NCBI RefSeq assembly: GCF_902859745.1
Contig: NZ_CADIJW010000015.1
Location: 52,940-116,939, forward strand
DNA length: 64,000 bases
Source: Achromobacter dolens
GTDB lineage: Bacteria; Pseudomonadota; Gammaproteobacteria; Burkholderiales; Burkholderiaceae_B
Reading direction: 5' to 3'
Shown: positions 53,460-63,236 of the stretch, one piece after another
Position numbering within the stretch: position 1 is the first letter of the stretch
Layout: the number at the start of each line of letters is the position of its first letter
Made by a program: the position numbers and the translations under genes
Notes under the pieces: generated by a model
The model's database searches: none
Seen by the model: only the letters and a program-made list of their open reading frames with translations
Told to the model about the DNA's origin: nothing

Positions 53460-54029
53460 ATGCGCATAGCCGATGCCCAGTGGATTCCTTCAACCCAGCA
53501 CCAGACCTGGGATGCGTTGACCGATCCCGCGGTGCTGCAACGTTGCATCCCCGGTTGCGTCAACGTCACGCAGCGTAGCCCCACCGAGTACGCCGTCACG
53601 CTGCGAGCCAAGATCGCCGGGCTGGACACTGACTACGAGGGCGAGATCCTGCTTTCGGACGTCGATCCCCCCAACAGTTGCACCCTGGTGTTCGAAGGCA
53701 AGGGCCGCGCCGCCTGCCTCGCTATCGGCACCGCCCAGGTCAATCTGTCGACCAAGGACCAGGGCACTCGGATCGCGTACACGGTGGCCGGGATGACTGG
53801 CGGCAAGCTCGCCGAATGCGGCGAAGGGCTGGTGCTGAAGGCTGGCGAAAAAATCATCGAGAAGTTCTTTACCGCCTTCATCGATCACATGGCAGCCCAG
53901 CCGCGGCTGGCGCCGCCCCCGCCGCCGCCCGAGCCCGAACCGCGCGGCCTGTCCAACTCACGCTGGTCCTGGGCGCTGGTCGTGCTGGTGATCGCCGTGT
54001 TCTGGAGCTACCACGCGTTTTATAAGTAA
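53460..54029 (+). CDS. CoxG-like SRPBCC domain protein with C-terminal membrane anchor
   Basis: A 189-residue protein. Residues 1-145 form the SRPBCC (START-like) fold of the CO dehydrogenase subunit G family, with WDALTDPAVLQRCIPGC as hallmark. A Pro/Glu linker (LAPPPPPPEPEP) and one transmembrane helix (WSWALVVLVIAVFWSYHAFYK) follow. CoxG helps assemble or anchor molybdenum CO dehydrogenases, but no cox genes are nearby, so a general lipophilic-ligand or membrane-tethering role is possible. Good Shine-Dalgarno AAGGAG. Confidence 0.85.
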   Translation: MRIADAQWIPSTQHQTWDALTDPAVLQRCIPGCVNVTQRSPTEYAVTLRAKIAGLDTDYEGEILLSDVDPPNSCTLVFEGKGRAACLAIGTAQVNLSTKDQGTRIAYTVAGMTGGKLAECGEGLVLKAGEKIIEKFFTAFIDHMAAQPRLAPPPPPPEPEPRGLSNSRWSWALVVLVIAVFWSYHAFYK

Positions 54030-54062
54030 AGACCCCGGGGCGCCGGTGATATCCTAGGCGGC

Positions 54063-55484
54063 ATGACCGCCCCGCTCCCCCCAACGCCCGCTTCGGAGCC
54101 CGCCCACTCCCGCCGCGACCTGCTGATGGGCATGGCCGGGGTGGCCGCCACCGTCGTGCTGGCGGCCTTCGACTCAACCATCATCAGCACCACCCTGCCA
54201 CGCGTGGCCGAGGCCCTGAACGGCATGGCCCTGTATGCCTGGGTCGGCACGGGCTACCTGCTTGCCACCGCCGCATCCATCATGATCTTCGGCCGCCTGG
54301 GCGACATGTTCGGCCGCAAGCCGCTGATGCTGGTTTCCGTGCTGATCATCGCGCTGGGTTCGATCGCCTGCGGCTTGTCCCAGACCATGGGGCAACTGAT
54401 CCTCTTTCGTACATTACAAGGCATCGGCGGCGGCATGATGATCGCCACTGCCTTCGCGGCCCCGGCCGACCTGTTCCCGGATGCCAAACAACGGGTGAAG
54501 TGGATGGCGCTGGTCTCGGCCGCTTTTGCCATGGCGAGCGGCATCGGCCCGGTGCTCGGCGGCGCCGCTACCCAGGCGCTGGGCTGGCGCGCCGCATTTT
54601 TCATTTCGCCCATCGCGGCCGCGGTCGCCCTGTTCCTGCTGGCCAAGTATTTCCCGCGCATTAAGCCGGTGCACACGGGGGAACGGCGCATCGACTGGAT
54701 TGGTGCCATCCTGTTGGTGCTGGCTGTGGGCGCGCCGCTCGCGGCGCTGGAGCTGGGCTTCGCCCGGGGCGAGCATGCGCATCCGATCATGGGCTTGGCG
54801 CTGGCCGTAATCGGCGTCGGCGCCATCGCCCTGCTGATCCCGATCGAGCGACGCGTCGCCTCGCCGATTTTTCCCCTGCGCGTGCTGGCCGGTCGCGAAC
54901 CGCAGCTGCTGAACCTGGCCGCCATGACCGTCGGCGCCGTGATGTTCGTGCTGATCTTCTACAGCCCCCTGCTGTTGCAGCAGGTGCTGGGCTATACCCC
55001 GAGCGAGGCTGGCCTGCTGCTGACCCCGCTGGTGGCCGCGATCTCGGTGGGCAGCATCATCAATGGCCGCCTGTTTCCCCGGCAGACGGAACCGCAGCGC
55101 CTGATGGTGTTCGGCGCCGGCCTGCTGGCGGTGGGGACGCTGATGGTGCTGCTGATTTCGCCGGGGACGTCGGCCTGGTGGATCCTGGCCGCGTTCTTCG
55201 TCAACGGCTGCGCGCTGGGCTTCCTGCTGCCCAACCTCACGCTGTTCATGCAGATGCTGAGCGAACGCCGCGACGTGGGCGTGGCCTCCGCCCTGGTGCA
55301 GACCACCCGCGCCATCGGCAGCGCGCTGGGCACCGCGGTGGTGGGCATCCTGATTTCGCACGGCACGATACTAAACGGAGTGCGCACGGGGCTGGCGCTG
55401 TGTATCGTCCTGTGCCTGATCTGTGCGGTGCTCGCGCATCGGGTCAAGATGAAAAACCTGGTCACCACCCGGGCTCAATCCTGA
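54063..55484 (+). CDS. MFS multidrug efflux transporter, DHA2 (EmrB/QacA) family
   Basis: A 473-residue transporter with 13-14 hydrophobic segments. Motifs include LAAFDSTIISTTLPRVAEAL (DHA2 motif D1 region), GRLGDMFGRKP (motif A) and GIGPVLGGAATQALGWRAAFFI (motif C). It probably exports drugs or metabolites by proton antiport. It lies 33 bp after the CoxG-like gene and 13 bp before the EamA gene. No partner EmrA adaptor is encoded here. Confidence 0.9.
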   Translation: MTAPLPPTPASEPAHSRRDLLMGMAGVAATVVLAAFDSTIISTTLPRVAEALNGMALYAWVGTGYLLATAASIMIFGRLGDMFGRKPLMLVSVLIIALGSIACGLSQTMGQLILFRTLQGIGGGMMIATAFAAPADLFPDAKQRVKWMALVSAAFAMASGIGPVLGGAATQALGWRAAFFISPIAAAVALFLLAKYFPRIKPVHTGERRIDWIGAILLVLAVGAPLAALELGFARGEHAHPIMGLALAVIGVGAIALLIPIERRVASPIFPLRVLAGREPQLLNLAAMTVGAVMFVLIFYSPLLLQQVLGYTPSEAGLLLTPLVAAISVGSIINGRLFPRQTEPQRLMVFGAGLLAVGTLMVLLISPGTSAWWILAAFFVNGCALGFLLPNLTLFMQMLSERRDVGVASALVQTTRAIGSALGTAVVGILISHGTILNGVRTGLALCIVLCLICAVLAHRVKMKNLVTTRAQS

Positions 55485-55497
55485 TTCACTGCCGATC

Positions 55498-56391
55498 ATG
55501 CGTCGTCGCGACCTGCTGGACCTTTTGCTCCTCGCTGCCGTCTGGGGCGGCTCCTTTCTGTTCATGCGCCTGGCCGTGGGCGAATTCGGACCGGTCGCGC
55601 TGATCGAATTGCGCGTCGGCCTGGCGGCCCTGTTCCTGCTGCCGGCCGCGCTGTGGCGCGGCAAGCTGCCGATCATCGCCAGGCACTGGAAAGCCATTCT
55701 GGTGGTGGGCATCTTCAATGCCGCGCTGCCGTTCCTGCTCTACGCCTATGCCGCCCAATCGCTCGGCGCGGGGTTCCTGTCCGTGGCCAATGCGGTCACC
55801 CCGGTATGGGGCGCGGTGGTCGGCTGGCTGTGGCTGAAGGATCGACTGCCATGGTCGCGCTCGCTGGGCCTGGCGATCGGTCTGCTTGGCATCGTGGTGC
55901 TGGTGTGGGACAAGCTCGACTTCCAAGCCGGCGGCACCGGCCCCGCCGTGGTGGCGGCGGTATCGGCGCCGATCTTCTACGGCATCGCGGCCAACTGGAC
56001 CAAGCGTTTCCTGACCGGGGTGGACGCGCTGTCCAACGCCACCGGCAGCATGCTCGCCGCCAGCCTGGTGCTGCTGCCGCTGGCGCTGGCCACCTGGCCG
56101 CAGGCGCCGGTTTCAGCCGGGGCGTGGGGCGCCACCATCCTGCTGGCCGTTGTCTGCACCGGCGCGGCATACATCATCTTCTTCCGGCTGATCGCCAATG
56201 TGGGGCCGACCGGCGCGGTCAGCGTCACCTTCCTGGTGCCGGTCTTCGGCGTGGTCTGGGGCGCCTGGTTTCTGGACGAGGCGATCACCGCGTCCATCCT
56301 GATTGGCGCCGGCATCATCGTGGTGGGGACGGCGCTGGCGCTGGGCCTGGTTGGCGGCAAGGCCCCCGCCACAGCCGGACAGGGTCGGTGA
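55498..56391 (+). CDS. EamA/DMT-family transporter
   Basis: A 297-residue inner-membrane protein with ten hydrophobic segments arranged as two EamA repeats: LLLAAVWGGSFLFMRLAVGEFGP in the first, and GAAYIIFFRLIANVGPTGAVSVTFLVPVFGVVWG in the second. Family members export amino acids or other metabolites; no substrate can be named. It starts 13 bp after the MFS gene and converges on rfbC with a gap of only 27 bp. Confidence 0.9.
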   Translation: MRRRDLLDLLLLAAVWGGSFLFMRLAVGEFGPVALIELRVGLAALFLLPAALWRGKLPIIARHWKAILVVGIFNAALPFLLYAYAAQSLGAGFLSVANAVTPVWGAVVGWLWLKDRLPWSRSLGLAIGLLGIVVLVWDKLDFQAGGTGPAVVAAVSAPIFYGIAANWTKRFLTGVDALSNATGSMLAASLVLLPLALATWPQAPVSAGAWGATILLAVVCTGAAYIIFFRLIANVGPTGAVSVTFLVPVFGVVWGAWFLDEAITASILIGAGIIVVGTALALGLVGGKAPATAGQGR

Positions 56392-56418
56392 CCCCACCGC
56401 GCCGGACCGCGGTAGGGC

Positions 56419-56973
56419 CTAGCCAATGCGGATGCCGGGCGTGCGCGCCAGGGGCAGGCCTCGCTGGTCGTTGACCGACAGCAGCGGCGCGACCGCCGCC
56501 AACGGCCAGGCTACCCCGAGGTCAGGATCATTCCACAGCAGGCACTGCTGATGCGCCGGCTGGTAGTACGCCGTCGCCTTGTATGACACGACGGCGCGCT
56601 CGGACAGCGCCAGGAAGCCATGCGCGAAGCCTTCCGGAATCCAGAGCTGCAGCCGGTTGTCGCTGGACAAGCGCTGGGCTACCCATTGCCCGAACGTCGG
56701 CGATCCCTGGCGCACGTCCACCGCGACGTCGTAGATCTCTCCTTCGGTCACACGCAGCAACTTGCCCTGGGGATCCACCGTCTGATAGTGCAAGCCGCGC
56801 AGCACATGGCGGCGCGACTCCGACTGGTTGTCCTGGACGAAGCGCAATGGCCGCCCCACCGCGGCATCCAGCTCCGCTTGACGATAGGTCTCGAAGAAAC
56901 AGCCGCGCGCATCGCGGTGCACGGCGGGTTGTATCAGCAGCACGTCGGGCAGGGTCAGGGAAGTAATGAGCAT
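56419..56973 (-). CDS. rfbC: dTDP-4-dehydrorhamnose 3,5-epimerase
   Basis: A 184-residue cupin epimerase. FFETYRQAELDAAVG, VQDNQSESRRHVLRGLHYQ with the catalytic His of RGLHYQ, GEIYDVAVDVRQGSPTFG, and IPEGFAHGFLALSE are standard RfbC motifs; Y in YKATAYYQPAHQ is also conserved. It converts dTDP-4-keto-6-deoxyglucose to dTDP-4-keto-L-rhamnose. The ATG at 56973 overlaps the rfbA TGA. It is the last gene of the rfbBAC unit. Confidence 0.95.
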   Translation of the reverse strand: MLITSLTLPDVLLIQPAVHRDARGCFFETYRQAELDAAVGRPLRFVQDNQSESRRHVLRGLHYQTVDPQGKLLRVTEGEIYDVAVDVRQGSPTFGQWVAQRLSSDNRLQLWIPEGFAHGFLALSERAVVSYKATAYYQPAHQQCLLWNDPDLGVAWPLAAVAPLLSVNDQRGLPLARTPGIRIG

Positions 56974-57866
56974 CAGAATGGAAGCCGCTTGAGCAGGCTC
57001 ATCAAATAATCGCCGTAGCCGCTTTTCTGTAGCGGACGGGCCAACGCTTCCAGTTGCGCGCCATCGATCCATTGCTTGCGAAAGGCGATCTCCTCGGGAC
57101 ACGCCACTTTCAGACCCTGGCGGCGCTCCAGCGTGGCGATGAACTGGCTGGCCTCGAGCAGGCTGTCATGGGTGCCGGTATCCAGCCAGGCATGGCCCCG
57201 GCCCATGATCTCGACGTGCAACCGCCCCTGGTCGAGATACGCCTGGTTCAGGTCGGTGATCTCCAGTTCATTGCGGGCCGATGGCCGGATGTCGCGCGCC
57301 AGTGCGACAACCTGGTTGTCGTAGAAATACAGGCCAGTCACGGCATAGCTGGACTGCGGCACCGCCGGCTTCTCTTCAATGCGCAGTGCCTGGCCGCGGG
57401 CATCGAACTGCACCACGCCATAACGCTGAGGGTCCTGTACGTGATAGGCGAACACGGTGGCGCCTTGCCGGCGCGCATCGGCCAGCCCCAGCAGTTGCGG
57501 CAGGTCATGGCCATAGAAGAGGTTGTCGCCCAACACCAGGGCGCAGGGTGCGTCGCCGATGAAATCTGCGCCGATCAGGAAGGCCTGCGCCAACCCGTCG
57601 GGCGAGGGCTGCACTGCGTAGCGCAGGTTCAGGCCCCATCGGCTGCCGTCTCCCAGCAGATGGGCAAAGCGCGGCGCGTCGTCCGGCGTGGCGATCACCA
57701 GGATGTCGCGTATGCCAGCCAGCATCAAAGTGCTGAGCGGATAATAGATCATCGGCTTGTCGTACACGGGCATCAGTTGCTTGCTGATGGCCAGCGTCGC
57801 CGGATGCAGCCGCGTTCCGGAGCCGCCGGCGAGGATGATGCCTTTGCGCGGCGCGGACGCGCTCAT
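56973..57866 (-). CDS. rfbA: Glucose-1-phosphate thymidylyltransferase
   Basis: A 297-residue nucleotidyltransferase. [36 protein letters not shown] is the full RfbA signature; [34 protein letters not shown] and [16 protein letters not shown] follow. It makes dTDP-glucose from glucose-1-phosphate and dTTP. The start at 57866 overlaps rfbB by 4 bp (ATGA). Confidence 0.96.
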   Translation of the reverse strand: MSASAPRKGIILAGGSGTRLHPATLAISKQLMPVYDKPMIYYPLSTLMLAGIRDILVIATPDDAPRFAHLLGDGSRWGLNLRYAVQPSPDGLAQAFLIGADFIGDAPCALVLGDNLFYGHDLPQLLGLADARRQGATVFAYHVQDPQRYGVVQFDARGQALRIEEKPAVPQSSYAVTGLYFYDNQVVALARDIRPSARNELEITDLNQAYLDQGRLHVEIMGRGHAWLDTGTHDSLLEASQFIATLERRQGLKVACPEEIAFRKQWIDGAQLEALARPLQKSGYGDYLMSLLKRLPF

Positions 57867-58915
57867 GGCAGCGCATCTCCGCGCCGATGGGCGCGCGCCA
57901 CGATCTCGGCGACCCATTGCGGATTGTCCAGATACCAATGCAGGGTTTTCTCGAGCCCCGATTGAAAGGTCTCGACGGGGCGCCAACCCAGTTCCCGCTG
58001 GGCCCGCGAGCTATCAATGGCGTAGCGGCGGTCATGGCCTGCCCGGTCCGCCACCATCTTGATCTGCGTCTTGTACGATGCGCCATCGACACGCGGGCGC
58101 GCCTGATCCAGCAACGCGCAGACCGCCAGCACAACCTCGAGATTGGTGCGCTCGTTGTCGCCCCCCAGGTTATAGGTCTCGCCCGGACGCCCGTGCGTCA
58201 GCACCTTGCACAGTCCACGGCAATGATCCGTCACGTAAAGCCAGTCGCGCACATGCAGGCCATCGCCATAGACCGGCAGCGGTTTGCCGGCCAGCGCGTT
58301 GTGCAGCACCAGGGGAATCAACTTTTCCGGAAACTGGCGCGGCCCGAAATTGTTGGAACAATGCGTGGTCAGCACCGGCAGGCCGTGCGTCTTGCCACAG
58401 GCGCGCACCAGGTGATCGCTGGCCGCCTTGCTGGCGGAATAGGGATTATTGGGCTGAAACGGGCTGGATTCGGTGAAGGCGGAGGCATCCGGCGACAGCG
58501 AGCCGTAGACCTCGTCGGTCGAAACATGCAGAAAGCGGAAGCCGTCGCGGGCCGGGCCGGCCAGGCCCGCCCAATACGCGCGCGCCGCCTCCAGCAGGCC
58601 ATGCGTGCCGCAGATATTGCTCTGGATGAAATCCCCCGCCCCGGCAATGGAGCGGTCCACGTGCGACTCCGCCGCGAAATGCAGGATCGCGCGCGGCTGG
58701 TGCGTTTGCAGCAGACGGGTCACCAACGCGATGTCGCCGACATCGCCCACCACGAACTCATGGCGCGTGTCGTCCTTCAACCCCTCCAGGTTGTGCAGGT
58801 TGCCGGCATAGGTCAGCTTGTCCAGATTGACCACGGGCTCGCCCCCCTGCGCCAGCCAATCCAGCACAAAGTTGGAACCGATGAATCCGGCGCCGCCGGT
58901 GACGAGAATGCTCAT
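57863..58915 (-). CDS. rfbB: dTDP-glucose 4,6-dehydratase
   Basis: A 350-residue extended SDR. Rossmann motif [29 protein letters not shown], the active-site [10 protein letters not shown] and the catalytic [14 protein letters not shown] are intact. It produces dTDP-4-keto-6-deoxyglucose. It heads the minus-strand rfbB-rfbA-rfbC operon. rfbD, the reductase finishing dTDP-L-rhamnose, is not found in the window. Confidence 0.96.
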   Translation of the reverse strand: MSILVTGGAGFIGSNFVLDWLAQGGEPVVNLDKLTYAGNLHNLEGLKDDTRHEFVVGDVGDIALVTRLLQTHQPRAILHFAAESHVDRSIAGAGDFIQSNICGTHGLLEAARAYWAGLAGPARDGFRFLHVSTDEVYGSLSPDASAFTESSPFQPNNPYSASKAASDHLVRACGKTHGLPVLTTHCSNNFGPRQFPEKLIPLVLHNALAGKPLPVYGDGLHVRDWLYVTDHCRGLCKVLTHGRPGETYNLGGDNERTNLEVVLAVCALLDQARPRVDGASYKTQIKMVADRAGHDRRYAIDSSRAQRELGWRPVETFQSGLEKTLHWYLDNPQWVAEIVARAHRRGDALP

Positions 58916-58978
58916 TGCATAGTGTTCGAATGAAGGCGACGCCTTCCGATCCGGCAGTTTACCGCCGCGGCCGCCAGC

Positions 58979-60190
58979 TCAATACTTATCCGACGTCCCC
59001 GTCAACGCCACCCCGATCCGCAGCAACGTATAAGACGCCGCATCCACCCACCGCCGCACCCATCCCCGCCGTTGATACTCCAGCGGACGGATGAAGCGCC
59101 CGCCTTCCTGGATCGCCGCTTCCAGCCGCTCCTGCAGGTCCCAGGCAAACGGCTGGTCATCGACCACCACATTCGCCTCGCGCGCCAGTAGCAGGCTGAA
59201 CGGATCCAGGTTGGACGAGCCGACCGTGGCGACGTTGTCGATCACCGCCACCTTGGCATGCAGATAGCTCGGCATGTACTCATAGATCTCGATGCCATCG
59301 CGCAGCAACTGGTCATACAGCGAGCGCGTGGCGTGGTACTGCATGCGGTATTCAACCTTGCCCTGCAGCAGCAGCCGCACGCGCACGCCGCGCGCGGCGG
59401 CCTTGGCCAGGGCGCGGCGGAACTGGCGGCCGGGAAAGAAATAGGCGTTGGCGATGAGGATGTCGCGCCGCGCCTGGGTAATGCCGTAGAGATAGGCGCG
59501 TTCGAAGGTCTGGCGAAAGCGCAGGTTGTCCCGCAGCACCAGCGCGGCGCGCAGGGTGCCACAGGGCGCCACCGGCGCGTGGCTGGGCTTGGTCAGCCGC
59601 ATGCGGCTCCAGTCGCGCGGATGGCGCCGCAAGCGGGCCCAGTTCAGGCGCACCCATAGCAGGTCCTGCGCGTAGGCCGCCTCGGTTACCAGCGGGCCGC
59701 GCACCTGGACCGCGAAATCGAAGCGCGGCGCCGAGATGCCATCGGTGGGATCGAGATCGTCGTAGTCGTCGATGATGTTGATGCCGCCGATGAAGGCAAT
59801 GCTGCCATCGACGATGGTGACCTTGCGGTGCAGGCGCCGCAGGCGACTGCGCGAGGGAATGAACTTCGCGAACCAGCGCGGCTCGGGACGGAAGATGCGG
59901 CATTGCGCCCCCGCGCCGGTCAAGCGCTCACGCAGGGTATCCGCGGTCTCGGCCGCGCCGAAGCCGTCGAGCACCACGCGCACCTTGACGCCGCGCGCGG
60001 CCGCCGCCATCAGACAGTCCAGCACCTTCAGGCCGGTGCGATCCAGCATGAAGATGTAGGTTTCCAGATGCACGCTGGATTGCGCCGCGTCGATAGCCTG
60101 GCACAGCGCCGGGAAAAAGTCGGCGCCGTTCTGCAGCAGCCGGATGTCGTTGCCGTCGGTCCACTCCAGCCTGACCCCCTGGGCCTTCAC
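58979..60190 (-). CDS. clsB: Cardiolipin synthase B (phospholipase D family)
   Basis: A 403-residue enzyme with two HKD motifs: H121-R-K123...D128 (LHRKVTIVDG) and H311-A-K313...D318 (LHAKVAVIDN), each followed by the usual Gly/Ser/Asn residues (GGINI, GSSNLDP). I place the start at a GTG at 60190, which overlaps the TGA of the upstream gene (GTGA); no ATG gives a family-length N-terminus. Pairing with a YbhP-like gene matches the clsB-ybhP arrangement of E. coli. It condenses phospholipids into cardiolipin at the inner membrane. Confidence 0.92.
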   Translation of the reverse strand: MKAQGVRLEWTDGNDIRLLQNGADFFPALCQAIDAAQSSVHLETYIFMLDRTGLKVLDCLMAAAARGVKVRVVLDGFGAAETADTLRERLTGAGAQCRIFRPEPRWFAKFIPSRSRLRRLHRKVTIVDGSIAFIGGINIIDDYDDLDPTDGISAPRFDFAVQVRGPLVTEAAYAQDLLWVRLNWARLRRHPRDWSRMRLTKPSHAPVAPCGTLRAALVLRDNLRFRQTFERAYLYGITQARRDILIANAYFFPGRQFRRALAKAAARGVRVRLLLQGKVEYRMQYHATRSLYDQLLRDGIEIYEYMPSYLHAKVAVIDNVATVGSSNLDPFSLLLAREANVVVDDQPFAWDLQERLEAAIQEGGRFIRPLEYQRRGWVRRWVDAASYTLLRIGVALTGTSDKY

Positions 60191-61053
60191 GGGAGTTCCA
60201 GCTCGGCCAGCAAGGGGGAATGATCGGACAGCCGCGCCCATTCGCGGCCGCGCAGCACGCGCGCGCTGCGCACGGCGAAGCCGCGCTGGTAGATGCGGTC
60301 CAGGCGGAACCAGGGAAACACGGCGGGAAAGGTGCGCGGCGGCGGCAGCAACAGGGGGGAACTGCCGTCCATGCCCAGTTGGTTGGTGCGTTCCAGCACG
60401 GACACGCCGCTGTTGGGCAGGCCGCGCAGGGCATTGCCCAGGCGCCTGACCGAATCGCGCAGGCGCGGCAATTCGCCGCCATGGCTGCGCGGGGCGTGCG
60501 AAAACACCTCGTACAGGCCCAACTGCTGCACGAACAGCGGCGCCAGCCGGTCGCCCCAGTCGTTGAAATCGCCCGCGATCAGGATCGGCTCGCCATCGGG
60601 CACCATTCGTCGGATGCGCTCGGTCAGCGCCAGGATCTGGCGGCTGCGGCTGCCGGCGAACAGGCCCAGGTGCACCACGAAGCAATGCACCGCACGGCCG
60701 TCGAGTTCGATGGTCGCGTGCAGTAGTCCGCGTTGTTCCAGGCGATGATCCGAGATGTCCTGGTTTTCGTGGTCGAGGATGGGAAAGCGCGACAACAGGG
60801 CATTGCCGTGGTCGGTGGCGCTGCGGATCGCGTTGCGGCCGTAGGCCACGTCCAGCTTGAGCGCGGCGGCCAGCGACTCGTGCTGGGCGTCGAGCAGCGA
60901 TTTCTGCTCGTTGCGGCCCTGCACTTCCTGCAGGAAGACCAGGTCGGGGCGCAGGCCGTAAAGGCCCAGGCGCAGTTCGTTCAACGAGTCGCGACGACCC
61001 AGCGCCGAGCGACCTTTATGGATGTTGTAGCTGACGACACGAATGAGCGACAT
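60187..61053 (-). CDS. Endonuclease/exonuclease/phosphatase family protein (YbhP-like)
   Basis: A 288-residue EEP-fold protein: VVSYNIHKG, LVFLQEVQG (catalytic Glu), FVVHLGLF, ILIAGDFNDWGDRL and the terminal SDHSPLLAEL carry the metal-binding and catalytic residues in order. No signal peptide is seen. In E. coli ybhP is encoded with clsB; here the coupling is tight (GTGA overlap). It may hydrolyse a lipid or phosphodiester substrate related to phospholipid metabolism. Confidence 0.9.
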   Translation of the reverse strand: MSLIRVVSYNIHKGRSALGRRDSLNELRLGLYGLRPDLVFLQEVQGRNEQKSLLDAQHESLAAALKLDVAYGRNAIRSATDHGNALLSRFPILDHENQDISDHRLEQRGLLHATIELDGRAVHCFVVHLGLFAGSRSRQILALTERIRRMVPDGEPILIAGDFNDWGDRLAPLFVQQLGLYEVFSHAPRSHGGELPRLRDSVRRLGNALRGLPNSGVSVLERTNQLGMDGSSPLLLPPPRTFPAVFPWFRLDRIYQRGFAVRSARVLRGREWARLSDHSPLLAELELP

Positions 61054-61408
61054 GGAGGAGATGGCGCCTTCTCAAGACAGTGAAACCGCCAACCGAGGCC
61101 CACAAAAAAGAGTCCCGGCAAGCACCCGCCAACCCAGGCGGCGTTTGCCAGATTACTCCAATTCCATGAACCCTTCCCACCTCGGAGACACCCTGAAACG
61201 CAGCGAACGGGCCCGGCGCGGCTCAGAGGCGCATCCGCTCAGGCAAAGCCCCGCACCCGGGACGCCCCCAAGCCGAGCACACACAAGGCAAGCAGAAAAA
61301 CGCCACAAACCCGAGACACCATCCCTAGCCAGGCCGCCGGGATCCGGCTCCGCCGGTCCCGCGCGGCGCCCCCTTGAGGGGGAGCGCCGCAGGCGCTCGG
61401 GGGTGGGC
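61054..61408. other. Gene-free stretch between aspS and the YbhP-like gene
   Basis: No credible coding region was seen on either strand; the long plus-strand open frame running through here is antisense to aspS. The aspS-proximal end holds a GC-rich repeat (listed separately). The rest is AC-rich with no clear promoter or terminator. Confidence 0.45.
61366..61407. repeat. Dispersed intergenic repeat, copy 2
   Basis: The segment contains the palindromic CCCCCTTGAGGGGG followed by AGCGCCGCAGGCGCT and GGGGG. It resembles the copy at 13341-13390 read on the opposite strand. It can fold into two adjacent hairpins directly after the aspS stop and might serve as an RNA 3' end for aspS. Confidence 0.5.
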
Positions 61409-63196
61409 CTACTTCGGCTCTGCGTTGCGCAGGCGGATGTGCAGCTCGCGCAGTTGCTTCTCGTCGACTTCCGACGGCGCCTGGGTCAGCAGATCCTGGG
61501 CGCGCTGGGTCTTCGGGAAAGCGATCACGTCGCGGATCGATTCGGCGCCGGTCATCATCGTGACGATGCGGTCCAGGCCGAAGGCGATGCCGCCGTGCGG
61601 AGGCGCGCCGTACTGCAGCGCGTCCAGCAGGTAGCCGAACTTCTCGCGGGCTTCCTCGGCGCCGATCTTGAGCGCGCGGAACACCTTGCTCTGCACTTCC
61701 TCGCGGTGGATACGGACCGAGCCGCCGCCGATTTCCCAGCCGTTCAGGACCATGTCGTAGGCCTTGGCGAACGCCTTGCTGGGATCGGTCTCGAGGAAGT
61801 CCTCGTGGCCGTCCTTGGGGCTGGTGAAGGGGTGATGCGCGGCGGTGTAGCGGCCGTCTTCCTCGTCGTATTCGAACATCGGGAAGTCGACCACCCACAG
61901 CGGCATCCAGCCCGCGGTGAACAGGCCGGTCTTCTTGCCGAATTCGCTGTGGCCGATCTTCACGCGCAGCGCGCCGATGGCGTCGTTGACGACCTTCTCG
62001 CGGTCGGCGCCGAAGAAAATGATGTCGCCGTCCTGCGCGCCGGTGCGCTTGACCAGTTCGGCCAGGGCGGCGTCATGCAGGTTCTTGACGATGGGCGATT
62101 GCAGGCCGTCGCGGCCCTTGGCCACTTCGTTGACCTTGATGTAGGCCAGGCCCTTGGCGCCGTAGATGCCGACGAACTGGGTGTAGGCGTCGATCTCGCT
62201 GCGCGACATCTCGGCGCCGCCGGGCACGCGCAAGGCGACCACACGGCTGCCGGGCGCCGTGGCGGCGGCGGCGAACACCTTGAAGTCCACGTCGCGCATG
62301 ACGTCGGTCATGTCGGTGAATTCGAGCTGCACGCGCAGGTCGGGCTTGTCCGAACCGTAGCGACGCATCGCTTCGGTCCAGGTCATGATGGGGAACGGGT
62401 TGGCCAGGTCGACGCCCTGCACCACCTTGAACACGTGGCGGATCATGTTCTCGAAGATCTCGCGGATCTCGAGCTCGTTCAGGAACGAGGTTTCGCAGTC
62501 GATCTGGGTGAATTCAGGCTGGCGGTCGGCGCGCAGGTCTTCGTCGCGGAAGCACTTGGTGATCTGGTAGTAGCGGTCAAAGCCCGACACCATCAGCATC
62601 TGCTTGAACAACTGCGGCGACTGCGGCAACGCGAAGAAGTGGCCGGCGTTGACGCGCGAGGGCACCAGGTAGTCGCGCGCGCCTTCGGGCGTGCTCTTGG
62701 CCAGCATCGGGGTTTCGATGTCGATGAAGCCCAACTGGTCCAGGAACTTGCGGGTTTCGATCGAGACGCGATAGCGCAGCATCAGGTTGCGCTGCATCTG
62801 CGGGCGGCGCAGGTCCAGCACGCGGTGCGTCAGTCGGGTGGTTTCCGACAGGTTGTCATCGTCCAACTGGAACGGCGGCGTGACCGACGCGTTCAGGATC
62901 TCGACTTCCTTGCACAGCACTTCGATTTCGCCTGAGGCCAGCTCGGCGTTGGCGGTGCCCGCCGGACGCTCGCGCACCAGGCCGGTGACGCGGATGCAGA
63001 ACTCGTTGCGCAGGCGCTCGGCGGTGGCGAAGGCGGCGTTATCCGGATCGAACACGATCTGCGCCAGGCCCGCGCGGTCGCGCAAGTCGATGAAGATGAC
63101 CCCGCCGTGGTCGCGGCGGCGGTTCACCCAGCCATACAGGGTGACGGTCTGGCCGAGATGGTCGCGGCAAACCTGGCCGGTGTAGCAGGTACGCAT
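61409..63196 (-). CDS. aspS: Aspartyl-tRNA synthetase
   Basis: A 595-residue class IIb aminoacyl-tRNA synthetase. The OB-fold anticodon-binding domain (1-110, [22 protein letters not shown]) is followed by motif 2 ([18 protein letters not shown]), the GAD insertion domain (about 285-420) and motif 3 ([11 protein letters not shown]). It is of bacterial length. Because many Burkholderiales lack asparaginyl-tRNA synthetase, this enzyme may be non-discriminating and work with GatCAB; that is inference. Confidence 0.97.
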   Translation of the reverse strand: MRTCYTGQVCRDHLGQTVTLYGWVNRRRDHGGVIFIDLRDRAGLAQIVFDPDNAAFATAERLRNEFCIRVTGLVRERPAGTANAELASGEIEVLCKEVEILNASVTPPFQLDDDNLSETTRLTHRVLDLRRPQMQRNLMLRYRVSIETRKFLDQLGFIDIETPMLAKSTPEGARDYLVPSRVNAGHFFALPQSPQLFKQMLMVSGFDRYYQITKCFRDEDLRADRQPEFTQIDCETSFLNELEIREIFENMIRHVFKVVQGVDLANPFPIMTWTEAMRRYGSDKPDLRVQLEFTDMTDVMRDVDFKVFAAAATAPGSRVVALRVPGGAEMSRSEIDAYTQFVGIYGAKGLAYIKVNEVAKGRDGLQSPIVKNLHDAALAELVKRTGAQDGDIIFFGADREKVVNDAIGALRVKIGHSEFGKKTGLFTAGWMPLWVVDFPMFEYDEEDGRYTAAHHPFTSPKDGHEDFLETDPSKAFAKAYDMVLNGWEIGGGSVRIHREEVQSKVFRALKIGAEEAREKFGYLLDALQYGAPPHGGIAFGLDRIVTMMTGAESIRDVIAFPKTQRAQDLLTQAPSEVDEKQLRELHIRLRNAEPK

Positions 63197-63236
63197 CGGG
63201 ATAACTCCGTTGTGTGCTTGGTAGTAGCGTAAAGGG

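Noticed and set aside
61043-62935. A 630-codon plus-strand open frame
   Set aside because: It is antisense to aspS in a high-GC region where long shadow frames are common, and its translation has no family features.
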